From JAENVU01 sp964639075 (GTDB lineage: Bacteria > Actinomycetota > Acidimicrobiia > IMCC26256 > JAENVU01), in contig CAZXCB010000009.1 in the NCBI GenBank assembly GCA_964639075.1, positions 1 through 31,779 on the forward strand: DNA of 31,779 nucleotides, written 5' to 3'. The notes under the pieces are model-generated. The model had not been told where the DNA came from. It saw only the letters and a list, made by a program, of their open reading frames with translations, and did no database searches. How positions within the stretch are numbered: position 1 is the stretch's first letter; each line of letters starts with the position of its first letter. Shown in pieces: positions 15,533 through 22,056 of the stretch. The translations under genes and the position numbers were made by a program.

Positions 15533-16741
15533 ATGGACCGTGCCGACCTCGTCGTGATCGGCGCCGGCATCGTCGGGCTGGCCACCGCGCGCGCGGTCCT
15601 GCGGGACTCGCCCGGGGCGCGTGTCGTCGTGCTCGACAAGGAAGAGGTCCTGAGCGGGCACCAGACCGGTCGGAACTCCGGAGTGATCCACGCGGGCGTG
15701 TACTACGCGCCCGGATCCGAGAAGGCGACGCTGTGCACCGCGGGTCGGAGGTCGATGGTCGAGTTCTGCGCGGAGCACGGAATCGCCCACGAGGTGTGCG
15801 GCAAGGTGGTGGTCGCGGTGGACGCCGAGCAGGCGGGGCGGCTCGGCGCGCTCGAGCACCGCTGTGGTGACAACGGCGTGCGGGTCGAGCACATCGGTCC
15901 GCGCGAGCTCGCCGACATCGAGCCTCACGTCGCCGGCGTCGCGGCGTTGCACGTGCTCGACACCGGGGTCACGGACTACTCGGCGGTTGCCCACGCCCTC
16001 GGCGCCGAGGTCGCCGCGGCCGGCGGCACCGTGATGCTCGGAACCACCGTCCACGGGGGGGACGACCGCGACGAGGGGCTCGTCGTCGAGACGAGTCGCG
16101 GTCCGATCTCGGCGACGCGCGTCGTCACGTGCGCGGGCCTGCACGCGGACCGCGTCGCCGAGCTGGTCAGCGGACCGGGTGCCGCGGGTGGCCTGCGCAT
16201 CGTCCCGTTCCGCGGCGAGTACCACTCACTGGTCCCGACGCGGACCCACCTCGTGAAGCACCTGATCTACCCGGTGCCCGACGACCGCTTCCCGTTCCTC
16301 GGGGTGCATCTCACACGCGGCGTCGACGGGCACGTGCACGTCGGGCCGAACGCAGTGCTCGCGCTCGCCCGCGAGGGGTACTCGTGGCGCGTGGTCGACG
16401 GCCACGACCTGCGCGAGACGTTCCGGTCGCCTGGCTTCCGCGCGCTCGCCCTTCGGTACTGGCGCTACGGGGCCGCGGAGATGGCGCGCTCGGTGAGCCT
16501 GCGCCGGTTCACGAAGGTCCTGCAGCGGCTCGTGCCCGAGGTGCAGGCGCACGACCTCGAGCCCGCCGGGGCCGGTGTGCGCGCGCAGGCCGTCGCACCC
16601 GACGGCACGCTCGTCGACGACTTCGCGTTCCGGCAGGTCGGTCGCGCGCTGCACGTCCTCAACGCGCCGTCGCCGGCCGCGACCGCGGCACTCGAGATCG
16701 GCACGGCGATCGCGCGGCGCCTGGAGCTCGACGCGGCCTGA
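15533..16741 (+). CDS. lhgO: L-2-hydroxyglutarate oxidase (FAD-dependent)
   Basis: 402 residues. The Rossmann motif GAGIVGLATARAV starts at residue 10, followed by HQTGRNSGVIHAGVYYAPGS, a diagnostic block for LhgO/L2HGDH. Further family stretches include CGKVVVAVD, RELADIEPHVAGVAALHVLDTGVTDY and RFTKVLQRLVPEVQAHDLEPAGAGVRAQAV. LhgO oxidises L-2-hydroxyglutarate to 2-oxoglutarate and passes electrons to the membrane quinone pool, removing a side product of malate/lactate dehydrogenases. It converges on a lactate/malate-dehydrogenase-like gene. CAGGAG is about 11 nt before the ATG. Assignment is strong at family level; L-2-hydroxyglutarate is the family substrate, not shown here. Confidence 0.92.
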   Translation: MDRADLVVIGAGIVGLATARAVLRDSPGARVVVLDKEEVLSGHQTGRNSGVIHAGVYYAPGSEKATLCTAGRRSMVEFCAEHGIAHEVCGKVVVAVDAEQAGRLGALEHRCGDNGVRVEHIGPRELADIEPHVAGVAALHVLDTGVTDYSAVAHALGAEVAAAGGTVMLGTTVHGGDDRDEGLVVETSRGPISATRVVTCAGLHADRVAELVSGPGAAGGLRIVPFRGEYHSLVPTRTHLVKHLIYPVPDDRFPFLGVHLTRGVDGHVHVGPNAVLALAREGYSWRVVDGHDLRETFRSPGFRALALRYWRYGAAEMARSVSLRRFTKVLQRLVPEVQAHDLEPAGAGVRAQAVAPDGTLVDDFAFRQVGRALHVLNAPSPAATAALEIGTAIARRLELDAA

Positions 16742-16749
16742 ATCAGGCC
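16735..16749. terminator. Small palindrome at end of lhgO
   Basis: GGCCTGA and TCAGGCC are 1 nt apart; as RNA this folds GGCCT-(GAATC)-AGGCC. It contains the lhgO stop codon and lies 11 nt past the stop of the convergent dehydrogenase, so it could act in both directions. The stem is short. Confidence 0.35.
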
Positions 16750-16759
16750 CGTGTGCGGT

Positions 16760-17686
16760 TCAGGTGTCGAGGATCGTGTTCGCCGCGCGCAGCACGGCGA
16801 GGCTCTGCTCCCAGGCCTGCTGCTCGCGCTCGTCCATCACGGGGTGGAGCGGCGCGCTCGCGCCCTCCGGACCGAGCATGCACGGGAGGCTCGCGCACAG
16901 CTCGTGAGTCACTCGGACCGACACCGGGATGATCGCCCCGGTCTCGACGAACGTCGCGTGGACGAGACCGCTCACCGTGAGGCCGATGCCCTGGACGGCC
17001 GAGCCCTTGAGGTCCCGCACCTGGTAGGCGGCCGAGCGCACGTCCTGCTCGATCGCCCGGAGCCGCTCGGGTGAGAGATGGATCCCACGCTGGCGGGCGA
17101 ACTCGGGGAGCGGCAGCGTGCCGACGGTCGCGCTGCTGAGCAGCATCACCGACGAGTCGCCATGTTCGCCGACCACCCAGGAATGGACGCTGCGGGGGTG
17201 GGCACCGCATTCCTTCGCGACGCGCTCGGTGAGGCGCAGCGTGTCGAGCGACGTGCCCGAGCCGAACACCGCGACCGGGCGACCGGCCCATCGGCGCGTG
17301 AGCGCCTCGGTCATGACGTCGAGCGGATTCGTCACCACGAGGACGATTCGGGGCATCACACCCGCCTCGATCGCGCACGCGACGTCGTCGAGCACCGCGA
17401 GGTTCCCTTGCAGGAGCTCGAGCCGGGTCCCACCGGGCGCAGTCTTCCGGCCCGCGGTGATGACGAGCATGTCCTCCTCGTCGATCTGGTCGAGCCCGCG
17501 CCCGCGGATCTCCATGCGCGGCAGCAGCGGCAGCGCGTGCAGGAAGTCGAGCGCGAGGCCCTGCGCGGCCGCCGGGTCGCGGCTGTAGACGGTGAGGCGG
17601 CCCGCGAGGCCGCGCATCACCAGCGCGGACGCGGTGGCCACGCCGACGCCGCCGGCGCCGATGATCCCGATCCGGGGTCCCGACAT
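16760..17686 (-). CDS. Lactate/malate dehydrogenase-family oxidoreductase with atypical specificity residues
   Basis: 308 residues. The nucleotide motif IGIIGAGGVGVATA, NPLDVMTEAL, GSGTSLDTLRL (Asp148 and Arg151) and the catalytic His175 in VVGEHGDSS define the LDH/MDH superfamily, with loop Arg88 in APGGTR. Two specificity positions are unusual. The acidic residue at the end of the second strand, which selects NAD, is Ser35 followed by Arg36 (LTVYSRD), a pattern favouring NADP(H). At the position equivalent to Gln102 (lactate) or Arg102 (malate) there is Thr82. So neither canonical lactate nor malate activity should be assumed; another 2-hydroxy/2-oxo acid is likely. No Shine-Dalgarno; a TAACTT -10 lies 8 nt before the ATG, suggesting a leaderless mRNA. 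Confidence 0.92.
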   Translation of the reverse strand: MSGPRIGIIGAGGVGVATASALVMRGLAGRLTVYSRDPAAAQGLALDFLHALPLLPRMEIRGRGLDQIDEEDMLVITAGRKTAPGGTRLELLQGNLAVLDDVACAIEAGVMPRIVLVVTNPLDVMTEALTRRWAGRPVAVFGSGTSLDTLRLTERVAKECGAHPRSVHSWVVGEHGDSSVMLLSSATVGTLPLPEFARQRGIHLSPERLRAIEQDVRSAAYQVRDLKGSAVQGIGLTVSGLVHATFVETGAIIPVSVRVTHELCASLPCMLGPEGASAPLHPVMDEREQQAWEQSLAVLRAANTILDT

Positions 17687-17694
17687 GGGGTGGG

Positions 17695-17700
17695 AAGTTA
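17695..17700 (-). promoter_or_regulatory. -10 of dehydrogenase gene, leaderless
   Basis: TAACTT on the minus strand, 8 nt before the ATG at 17686. With no ribosome-binding site, a transcript starting at the ATG is likely. Confidence 0.55.
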
Positions 17701-17784
17701 GCGGTCCGCCAGCATCCCGAACGTCCGGGTGCCGGGCGGGGACCGCGGCCGCGGGGGGTCACCCCGTGCGGGAGCCGTGGTGGA

Positions 17785-17790
17785 TACGGT
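17785..17790 (+). promoter_or_regulatory. Putative -10 of fibronectin-III protein gene
   Basis: TACGGT, 46 nt before the GTG at 17837. It lies downstream of an alternative in-frame ATG at 17729, which argues against that start. Confidence 0.4.
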
Positions 17791-17836
17791 GCGAACGCAG
17801 AGGTCGACGGTCGGAGGGCGGCGGCGGGAGGCGGAC

Positions 17837-19390
17837 GTGCGCGCAGGGTCCTGCACAGCGCGGAGGTCACTCCTGGTCGTCCTGGCGCTCACGACGCTCG
17901 GCACCGTCGCGAGCCCGGCGGGCGCCGCGCTGCCCGACACGGACGTGCCGAGTCTCACGCTCGTGCGCACGATCCGGACGTCGCCGTTCACCGGCACCAG
18001 CGAGTCCGTCCGGGACGGCGAGGGCTCCGCCTTCGTCCCCGACCTCCCGGCCCACCCCAACATCGGCGGGACCGACTCCCTGTGGCTCGCCGACGACAAC
18101 GGTCGCGCGGCGTGGGAGATCGATCCGAGCACCGGCGCGCTGAAGTCGAGCATCCGCGACAGCGGGTGGCAGGCGACGAAGCGCTACGACGCGCTCACCG
18201 ACACCGGGAGCGGTCCGACGGCGGGACCGAACCGTGACGCCGACCTCGAGGCGATGGCCTACGACGCCGCCACCGACACGCTCTACGCGTTCAGCGGGAA
18301 GTGCTGCTCGAGCGGCGTGCTGCCGACCGTGTTCCGCCTGCGGCGTGGAGCGGATCACACGTTCCACCCGGACTCGTACCAGCCCCTTCCCGCCGGCACG
18401 GACGACACCGCCGCGGCATGGAACCCGAGCGACCGTCGGCTCTACGTCGGCAACGGCAGCGACGTCCACCGCTACGCCTACGCGCCCAACGAGTCCGGGC
18501 CGGAGATCGAGCTCGACGGCGTGCACGGCATCCTCGGGATGGCCTTCTCCGACAACGGCGCGGATCTCCTCGCCGTGACCTCGTCGGAACGCCTGGTGCG
18601 GGTGAGCTGGACGACCCGGTCGGTTCGCACCGGATGGGACCTCGACCTGACACCGTTCGGGGTCGAGGACAGCCGGGCGGTGGAGTTGACCGACGGGCAG
18701 ATCTACGTGTTCGACGGTGACGACTTCCGCGCCGACGCCGACCCGCTGCGACACGCGGTGTTCGTGTTCGAGGTGTGCTGTCCGTCCGGCGCGCCGACGG
18801 CTCCGGGAACACCGGTCGCGGTGACGGGCGTCGGCAAGGCGACCGTCTCCTTCACGCCACCCGCGTCCACCGGCACGTCGCCGATCTCCGCCTATCGCGT
18901 GGTGGCGTCACCCGGTGGGGCGACGTGCACGACGACCGGCGCGCTCACCTGCACCGTCACCGGGCTCGAACCGGCCACCGCGTACCGGTTCCGCGTCAGC
19001 GCCGAGAACGCCTCGGGGGTTGGCCCGATGTCGCCGTCGTCGAACGCGGTGGTCGTGCTCGCGGCCCGGTACACAGTGCTGGTGTCGGCCGCGGAGCTCG
19101 CGTCGGTCAACCAGGCGGCCGACGACTTTGGGATCCCGCGCGCCGAAGCGTTGCTCACGGGCGGGCGCCTGATGCGCTTCCTCGACGCGCTCGCGGGACC
19201 GGCAGGTCTCGGTCCGCTCGCCCCTCCGACCGCGAGCAGCGGACCGGGGAGCCTCACGGCGTCGTACACGGACCCCGACGAGGTGGCCGCGCTGCGCGCG
19301 CTCGCGCAGCGCTCCGGCGTGACCACCGCTGCGCTCCACGACATCGGCGTCCACGTGCTCGTGTTCCTCTGGTCCCTCGGCGCCCACTGA
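17837..19390 (+). CDS. Secreted protein: propeller-like domain, fibronectin type III, helical C-terminus
   Basis: 517 residues from the GTG at 17837 (GGGAGG upstream). A signal peptide is clear: two Arg, a hydrophobic core (SLLVVLALTTLGTV) and an ASPAGA cleavage site at about residue 30. Residues ~35-315 carry repeated strand motifs such as DSLWLADDNGRAAWEIDPST, LEAMAYDAATDTLYAFSG and AAWNPSDRRLYVGNGSDVHR, resembling NHL or esterase-like beta-propellers; two CC pairs may form disulfides. A fibronectin-III domain spans ~320-408 (APGTPVAVTGVGKATVSFTP to SPSSNAVVV). The last ~110 residues, helical and Ala/Leu-rich, I do not recognise. No catalytic residue can be named; an extracellular binding or surface role is likely. 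Confidence 0.85.
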   Translation: MRAGSCTARRSLLVVLALTTLGTVASPAGAALPDTDVPSLTLVRTIRTSPFTGTSESVRDGEGSAFVPDLPAHPNIGGTDSLWLADDNGRAAWEIDPSTGALKSSIRDSGWQATKRYDALTDTGSGPTAGPNRDADLEAMAYDAATDTLYAFSGKCCSSGVLPTVFRLRRGADHTFHPDSYQPLPAGTDDTAAAWNPSDRRLYVGNGSDVHRYAYAPNESGPEIELDGVHGILGMAFSDNGADLLAVTSSERLVRVSWTTRSVRTGWDLDLTPFGVEDSRAVELTDGQIYVFDGDDFRADADPLRHAVFVFEVCCPSGAPTAPGTPVAVTGVGKATVSFTPPASTGTSPISAYRVVASPGGATCTTTGALTCTVTGLEPATAYRFRVSAENASGVGPMSPSSNAVVVLAARYTVLVSAAELASVNQAADDFGIPRAEALLTGGRLMRFLDALAGPAGLGPLAPPTASSGPGSLTASYTDPDEVAALRALAQRSGVTTAALHDIGVHVLVFLWSLGAH

Positions 19391-19399
19391 CGCGAGCGG

Positions 19400-19456
19400 G
19401 GCAGGACCGCCGGGCAGGACCGCCGGTCAGGACCGCGCGGTCAGGACCGCGCGGTC
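19400..19456. repeat. Tandem palindromic repeats between convergent genes
   Basis: Four head-to-tail units: GGCAGGACCGCCG twice, then GTCAGGACCGCGCG twice. The last two create two perfect 12-bp palindromes GACCGCGCGGTC, at 19431-19442 and 19445-19456. They begin 10 nt past the stop of the fibronectin gene and include the last codons and stop of the convergent phosphoesterase gene. They may serve as terminator or REP-like element. Confidence 0.8.
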
Positions 19457-20397
19457 GGGCGTAGATCCGGTGCCGAGCACGCGGCCGCGAGGCACGGCAC
19501 CCCGAGCATCGACTGCCACGCACGCAGCGTTCCCGCCGCCCCCGCCGCGACCCCGTCGCGCGCGCCGGGAGGCGCAGTCGGCGTGATCCAGAGGTTCGGC
19601 ACCGGATCGTCCTCGTCGTACCAGACGAACACGGCCACCCTGCCGTCCCGGTACGCCGCGCTGTCGAGTACCGGCTGGACGTGTGCGCGCGCCCACGCGT
19701 CGACGACGTCGTCCCCGCAGTCGTGGCCGTCGTTGCACAAGGTCGGCGTCACGAACGCGAACGCGGGCAGGTTGTTCGGATCGAGCTCCGGCAACGGTCG
19801 GACCTGCTCCTTGCAGTGAGCGCGGTCGTCGGCACCCCAGAGGTACAGGACCGGGATGTGCTTCGCCGCGTTGCCGTCCGCGCGACACGGCTTCGTCGCG
19901 CCTTCGACGTAGTTCACGGCCCGGCGCCCCGCGACCCGCAGCTGACGGAAGATGCTGTCGGCGGTCGTGCTGCACGTGGCCGACGGCTTGCAGTCGGCCA
20001 CCGTTCCGGGCTGGATCGCACCGGTGACCTGGCCGACGTACTGCATCAGGCTCTTCTCGCCCGGGTCGATCTCGGTCCAGTGCGGGAACCAGCTGCACTT
20101 CGTCCCGAGGTCGTGGAGGTAGGGCATCTGCGGCCCGAATCCGAGGCCGACCTCGTCCCAGCGGCGGTTCTCGAAGCTGAACACGACCACCGAGTCGTAG
20201 CGCTCGCGTGGCGCGGCAGGGGACCCGCACGGAGTGGCGTTCGTCGCGGTCGGCGTCGAGGCCATGGTCGTGCTCGTGCTCGCGGGACCGGTCGTCGTCG
20301 TCCGGCGGGCCTCGGCGGCGGTCGAGCCGTCGCCCGACCCGCACGCGGCGACCGCGAAGGCGAGGGTGACGGCGATCGTGGTCATGCGGCGGTTCAC
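19441..20397 (-). CDS. Phosphoesterase-family (PF04185-like) lipoprotein
   Basis: 318 residues from the GTG at 20397 (GGGAG 4-5 nt upstream); an ATG four codons in is possible. The signal ends TLAFAVAAC, a lipobox-like site, followed by a Thr/Ser-rich linker. The enzyme domain begins YDSVVVFSFENRRWDEVG then MPYLHDLGTKCSWFPHW, the pattern of the phosphoesterase family that includes phospholipase C and acid phosphatases (the Glu-Asn pair contacts the metal). FVWYDEDDPVPNLWITPTAP carries the C-terminal metal-ligand region. It probably acts at the outer membrane face on phosphate esters, perhaps phospholipids. The terminal ~10 residues are encoded by tandem repeats. It lies 102 nt downstream of the WS/DGAT gene on the same strand. 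Confidence 0.85.
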   Translation of the reverse strand: MNRRMTTIAVTLAFAVAACGSGDGSTAAEARRTTTTGPASTSTTMASTPTATNATPCGSPAAPRERYDSVVVFSFENRRWDEVGLGFGPQMPYLHDLGTKCSWFPHWTEIDPGEKSLMQYVGQVTGAIQPGTVADCKPSATCSTTADSIFRQLRVAGRRAVNYVEGATKPCRADGNAAKHIPVLYLWGADDRAHCKEQVRPLPELDPNNLPAFAFVTPTLCNDGHDCGDDVVDAWARAHVQPVLDSAAYRDGRVAVFVWYDEDDPVPNLWITPTAPPGARDGVAAGAAGTLRAWQSMLGVPCLAAACSAPDLRPTARS

Positions 20398-20499
20398 GGG
20401 CGCTCCCGGTTCGTCGGTGCGCGCCGGAGATCCGCCGCGCGACGACGATGCTTGCACCTGTCTCCATGCGGACCCGGTCACCGATCGGCCGGCGATGGA

Positions 20500-21882
20500 T
20501 CAGTCCCGCCGGGCCAACACCTCGGCGAAGCCGGCGCGGATCGCGTCGAGCAGGACGTCGGGGTCGGGCACGGCCCCCGCGTCGGTGTTGACACCGATGT
20601 TGCACATGTCGCCGTAGGACATCAGCGTGAAGTTCACCGCCGAGCCGAGCGTGGGCCCGAACGGATAGAACGCCTCGAGGCGGGCTCCCGCCACGTAGAC
20701 GTCCTCACCGAAGCCGGGCACGTTGCTCGCGAGGAAGTCGACGTGCTTGAGCATCCCGCCGGTGACACTGACGGGCAGCAGGTTCAACATCGCCGCGATC
20801 GAGTTGGAGTACGGGATCGCCCGCTCGTGGCGCAGCGCGCGGCAGCGCTCGCCGATGATCCGCATCCGCGCTTCGACGTCGGTGACCGAGATCGGCACCT
20901 CGAAGCGAACGAGCGTCACGCGGTTGCCACCCTCGACGTCGTCGTCGGCGCGGACGCTCACGGGCATGGTCACGCAGAGCTGGTCGACGTCGCGGTCGTG
21001 CTGCTCGTGGTAGCGCCGCAACCCACCGGTGAGGCCGGCGAGGAACGCATCGTTCAGTGAGCCGCCCGTGCGGTGCGCGGCGGCGCGCAGCTCGCGGAAC
21101 GGCACGTCGAGCGCGTCGTAGCGCCACTGCAGGCGGCGCGCTCGCATCACCGGTGATCTCGTCGTGGTCACGGGCCGCACGAAGCGGGCGACCGAGGCGA
21201 CCGTCGACGCGGCGTCACCCACTGCGCCGACGGGGTGGCGGACCGCGCGCACGACGTTGCCCGGCAGGCTCCAAACGATCTCCCGCGCGGCCGCGGTCGT
21301 TCGCCGGCACGTGTAGGCCGCGGTGTCGACGACCGTGTCGAACGGACCGTGGCGCGGCGCCGCCGGCGCGTCGGGGAGGGCGCCGAGCGGCTGTGGCTCG
21401 CGTTCCCGGTCGACCACGTGCGCCGCGAGCTGGATTCCGCCGATGCCGTCGGTGAGCGCGTGGTGGACCTTGATGACGAGCGCGGCCTTCCCGTGCGGCA
21501 GACCCTCGAGCAGGGTGATGCGCCACAGCGGCCGGTCGTGGTCGAACGCGCTCATCCCCGTGTTGCGCGCGAAGGCCAGCACCGCACCGAGGTCGCCGCC
21601 CGTGCGGACGCTCGCACGCTGGAGGTGCCACGCGAGGTCGAAGTCGGGGTCGAGCACCCACCGTGGTGGCGCGAGCCCGAGTGGCGAGGCGACCAACTTC
21701 TCCCGGAACGTCGGCGCGAGCCGCGTCGCGCGGTCGACCCGTTCTTCGAGCACCTGCCAGTCCGGAGCCCGGTCCAGGATCGCGACCGCGACGACCGTCG
21801 ATCGCAGCAGCGGGTCACGTTCGAGCTGCATCGTGAAGGCGTCTGCGTCGCTGACGTGACGCTCGGGAACGACAGCCACCAT
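20500..21882 (-). CDS. Wax ester synthase / diacylglycerol acyltransferase (WS/DGAT)
   Basis: 460 residues. The catalytic motif HHxxxDG is HHALTDG at residues 140-146. Other family blocks are RPLWRITLLEGLPHGKAALV, GGSLNDAFLAGLTGGLRRY, the ND motif region GGNRVTLVRFEVPI and the C-terminal ASNVPGF plus NFTLMSYGDMCNIGVN. Enzymes of this kind transfer acyl groups from acyl-CoA to fatty alcohols or diacylglycerol, making wax esters or triacylglycerol for storage droplets. ATG at 21882 follows GAGGGAG by about 5-6 nt; longer upstream frames are antisense text. Divergent from the phosphodiesterase fusion gene, sharing a box-rich 174-bp spacer. Several paralogs usually exist per actinobacterial genome. 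Confidence 0.95.
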   Translation of the reverse strand: MVAVVPERHVSDADAFTMQLERDPLLRSTVVAVAILDRAPDWQVLEERVDRATRLAPTFREKLVASPLGLAPPRWVLDPDFDLAWHLQRASVRTGGDLGAVLAFARNTGMSAFDHDRPLWRITLLEGLPHGKAALVIKVHHALTDGIGGIQLAAHVVDREREPQPLGALPDAPAAPRHGPFDTVVDTAAYTCRRTTAAAREIVWSLPGNVVRAVRHPVGAVGDAASTVASVARFVRPVTTTRSPVMRARRLQWRYDALDVPFRELRAAAHRTGGSLNDAFLAGLTGGLRRYHEQHDRDVDQLCVTMPVSVRADDDVEGGNRVTLVRFEVPISVTDVEARMRIIGERCRALRHERAIPYSNSIAAMLNLLPVSVTGGMLKHVDFLASNVPGFGEDVYVAGARLEAFYPFGPTLGSAVNFTLMSYGDMCNIGVNTDAGAVPDPDVLLDAIRAGFAEVLARRD

Positions 21883-21949
21883 CCTCTCTCCCTCGCAGGA
21901 CCTCGCGAGGATGCGCGCGGCGAGTCCGCGGGGGCAAGGGTCGAAGGGC

Positions 21950-22016
21950 CCCGTCGCGCCGGCGGGATCGGCGGCGCGACGGGCGCGACTTCCGACCCTG
22001 GCGCCCCCGGCGCGAC
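21950..22016. promoter_or_regulatory. Cluster of GGCGCGAC boxes in divergent promoter region
   Basis: GGCGCGAC occurs directly at 21973, 21982 and 22009, and inverted (GTCGCGCC) at 21953-21960. Two copies form a perfect 12-bp inverted repeat (21950-21961 with 21972-21983) around a 10-nt loop. This sits in the 174-bp spacer between WS/DGAT and the fusion gene, a natural place for a shared operator. Confidence 0.55.
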
Positions 22017-22026
22017 TCGGCGAAGG

Positions 22027-22032
22027 TAGGGA
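22027..22032 (+). promoter_or_regulatory. Weak -10-like element before fusion gene
   Basis: TAGGGA, 24 nt before the GTG at 22057 and 10 bp past the last GGCGCGAC box. The last base deviates from TANNNT. Confidence 0.3.
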
Positions 22033-22056
22033 CGTGGCAGTCGATCGGAGCGGCCC

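Noticed and set aside
16743..17870. 375-codon minus-strand frame over the dehydrogenase
   Set aside because: Wrong frame; the frame ending at 16760 contains all LDH/MDH motifs.
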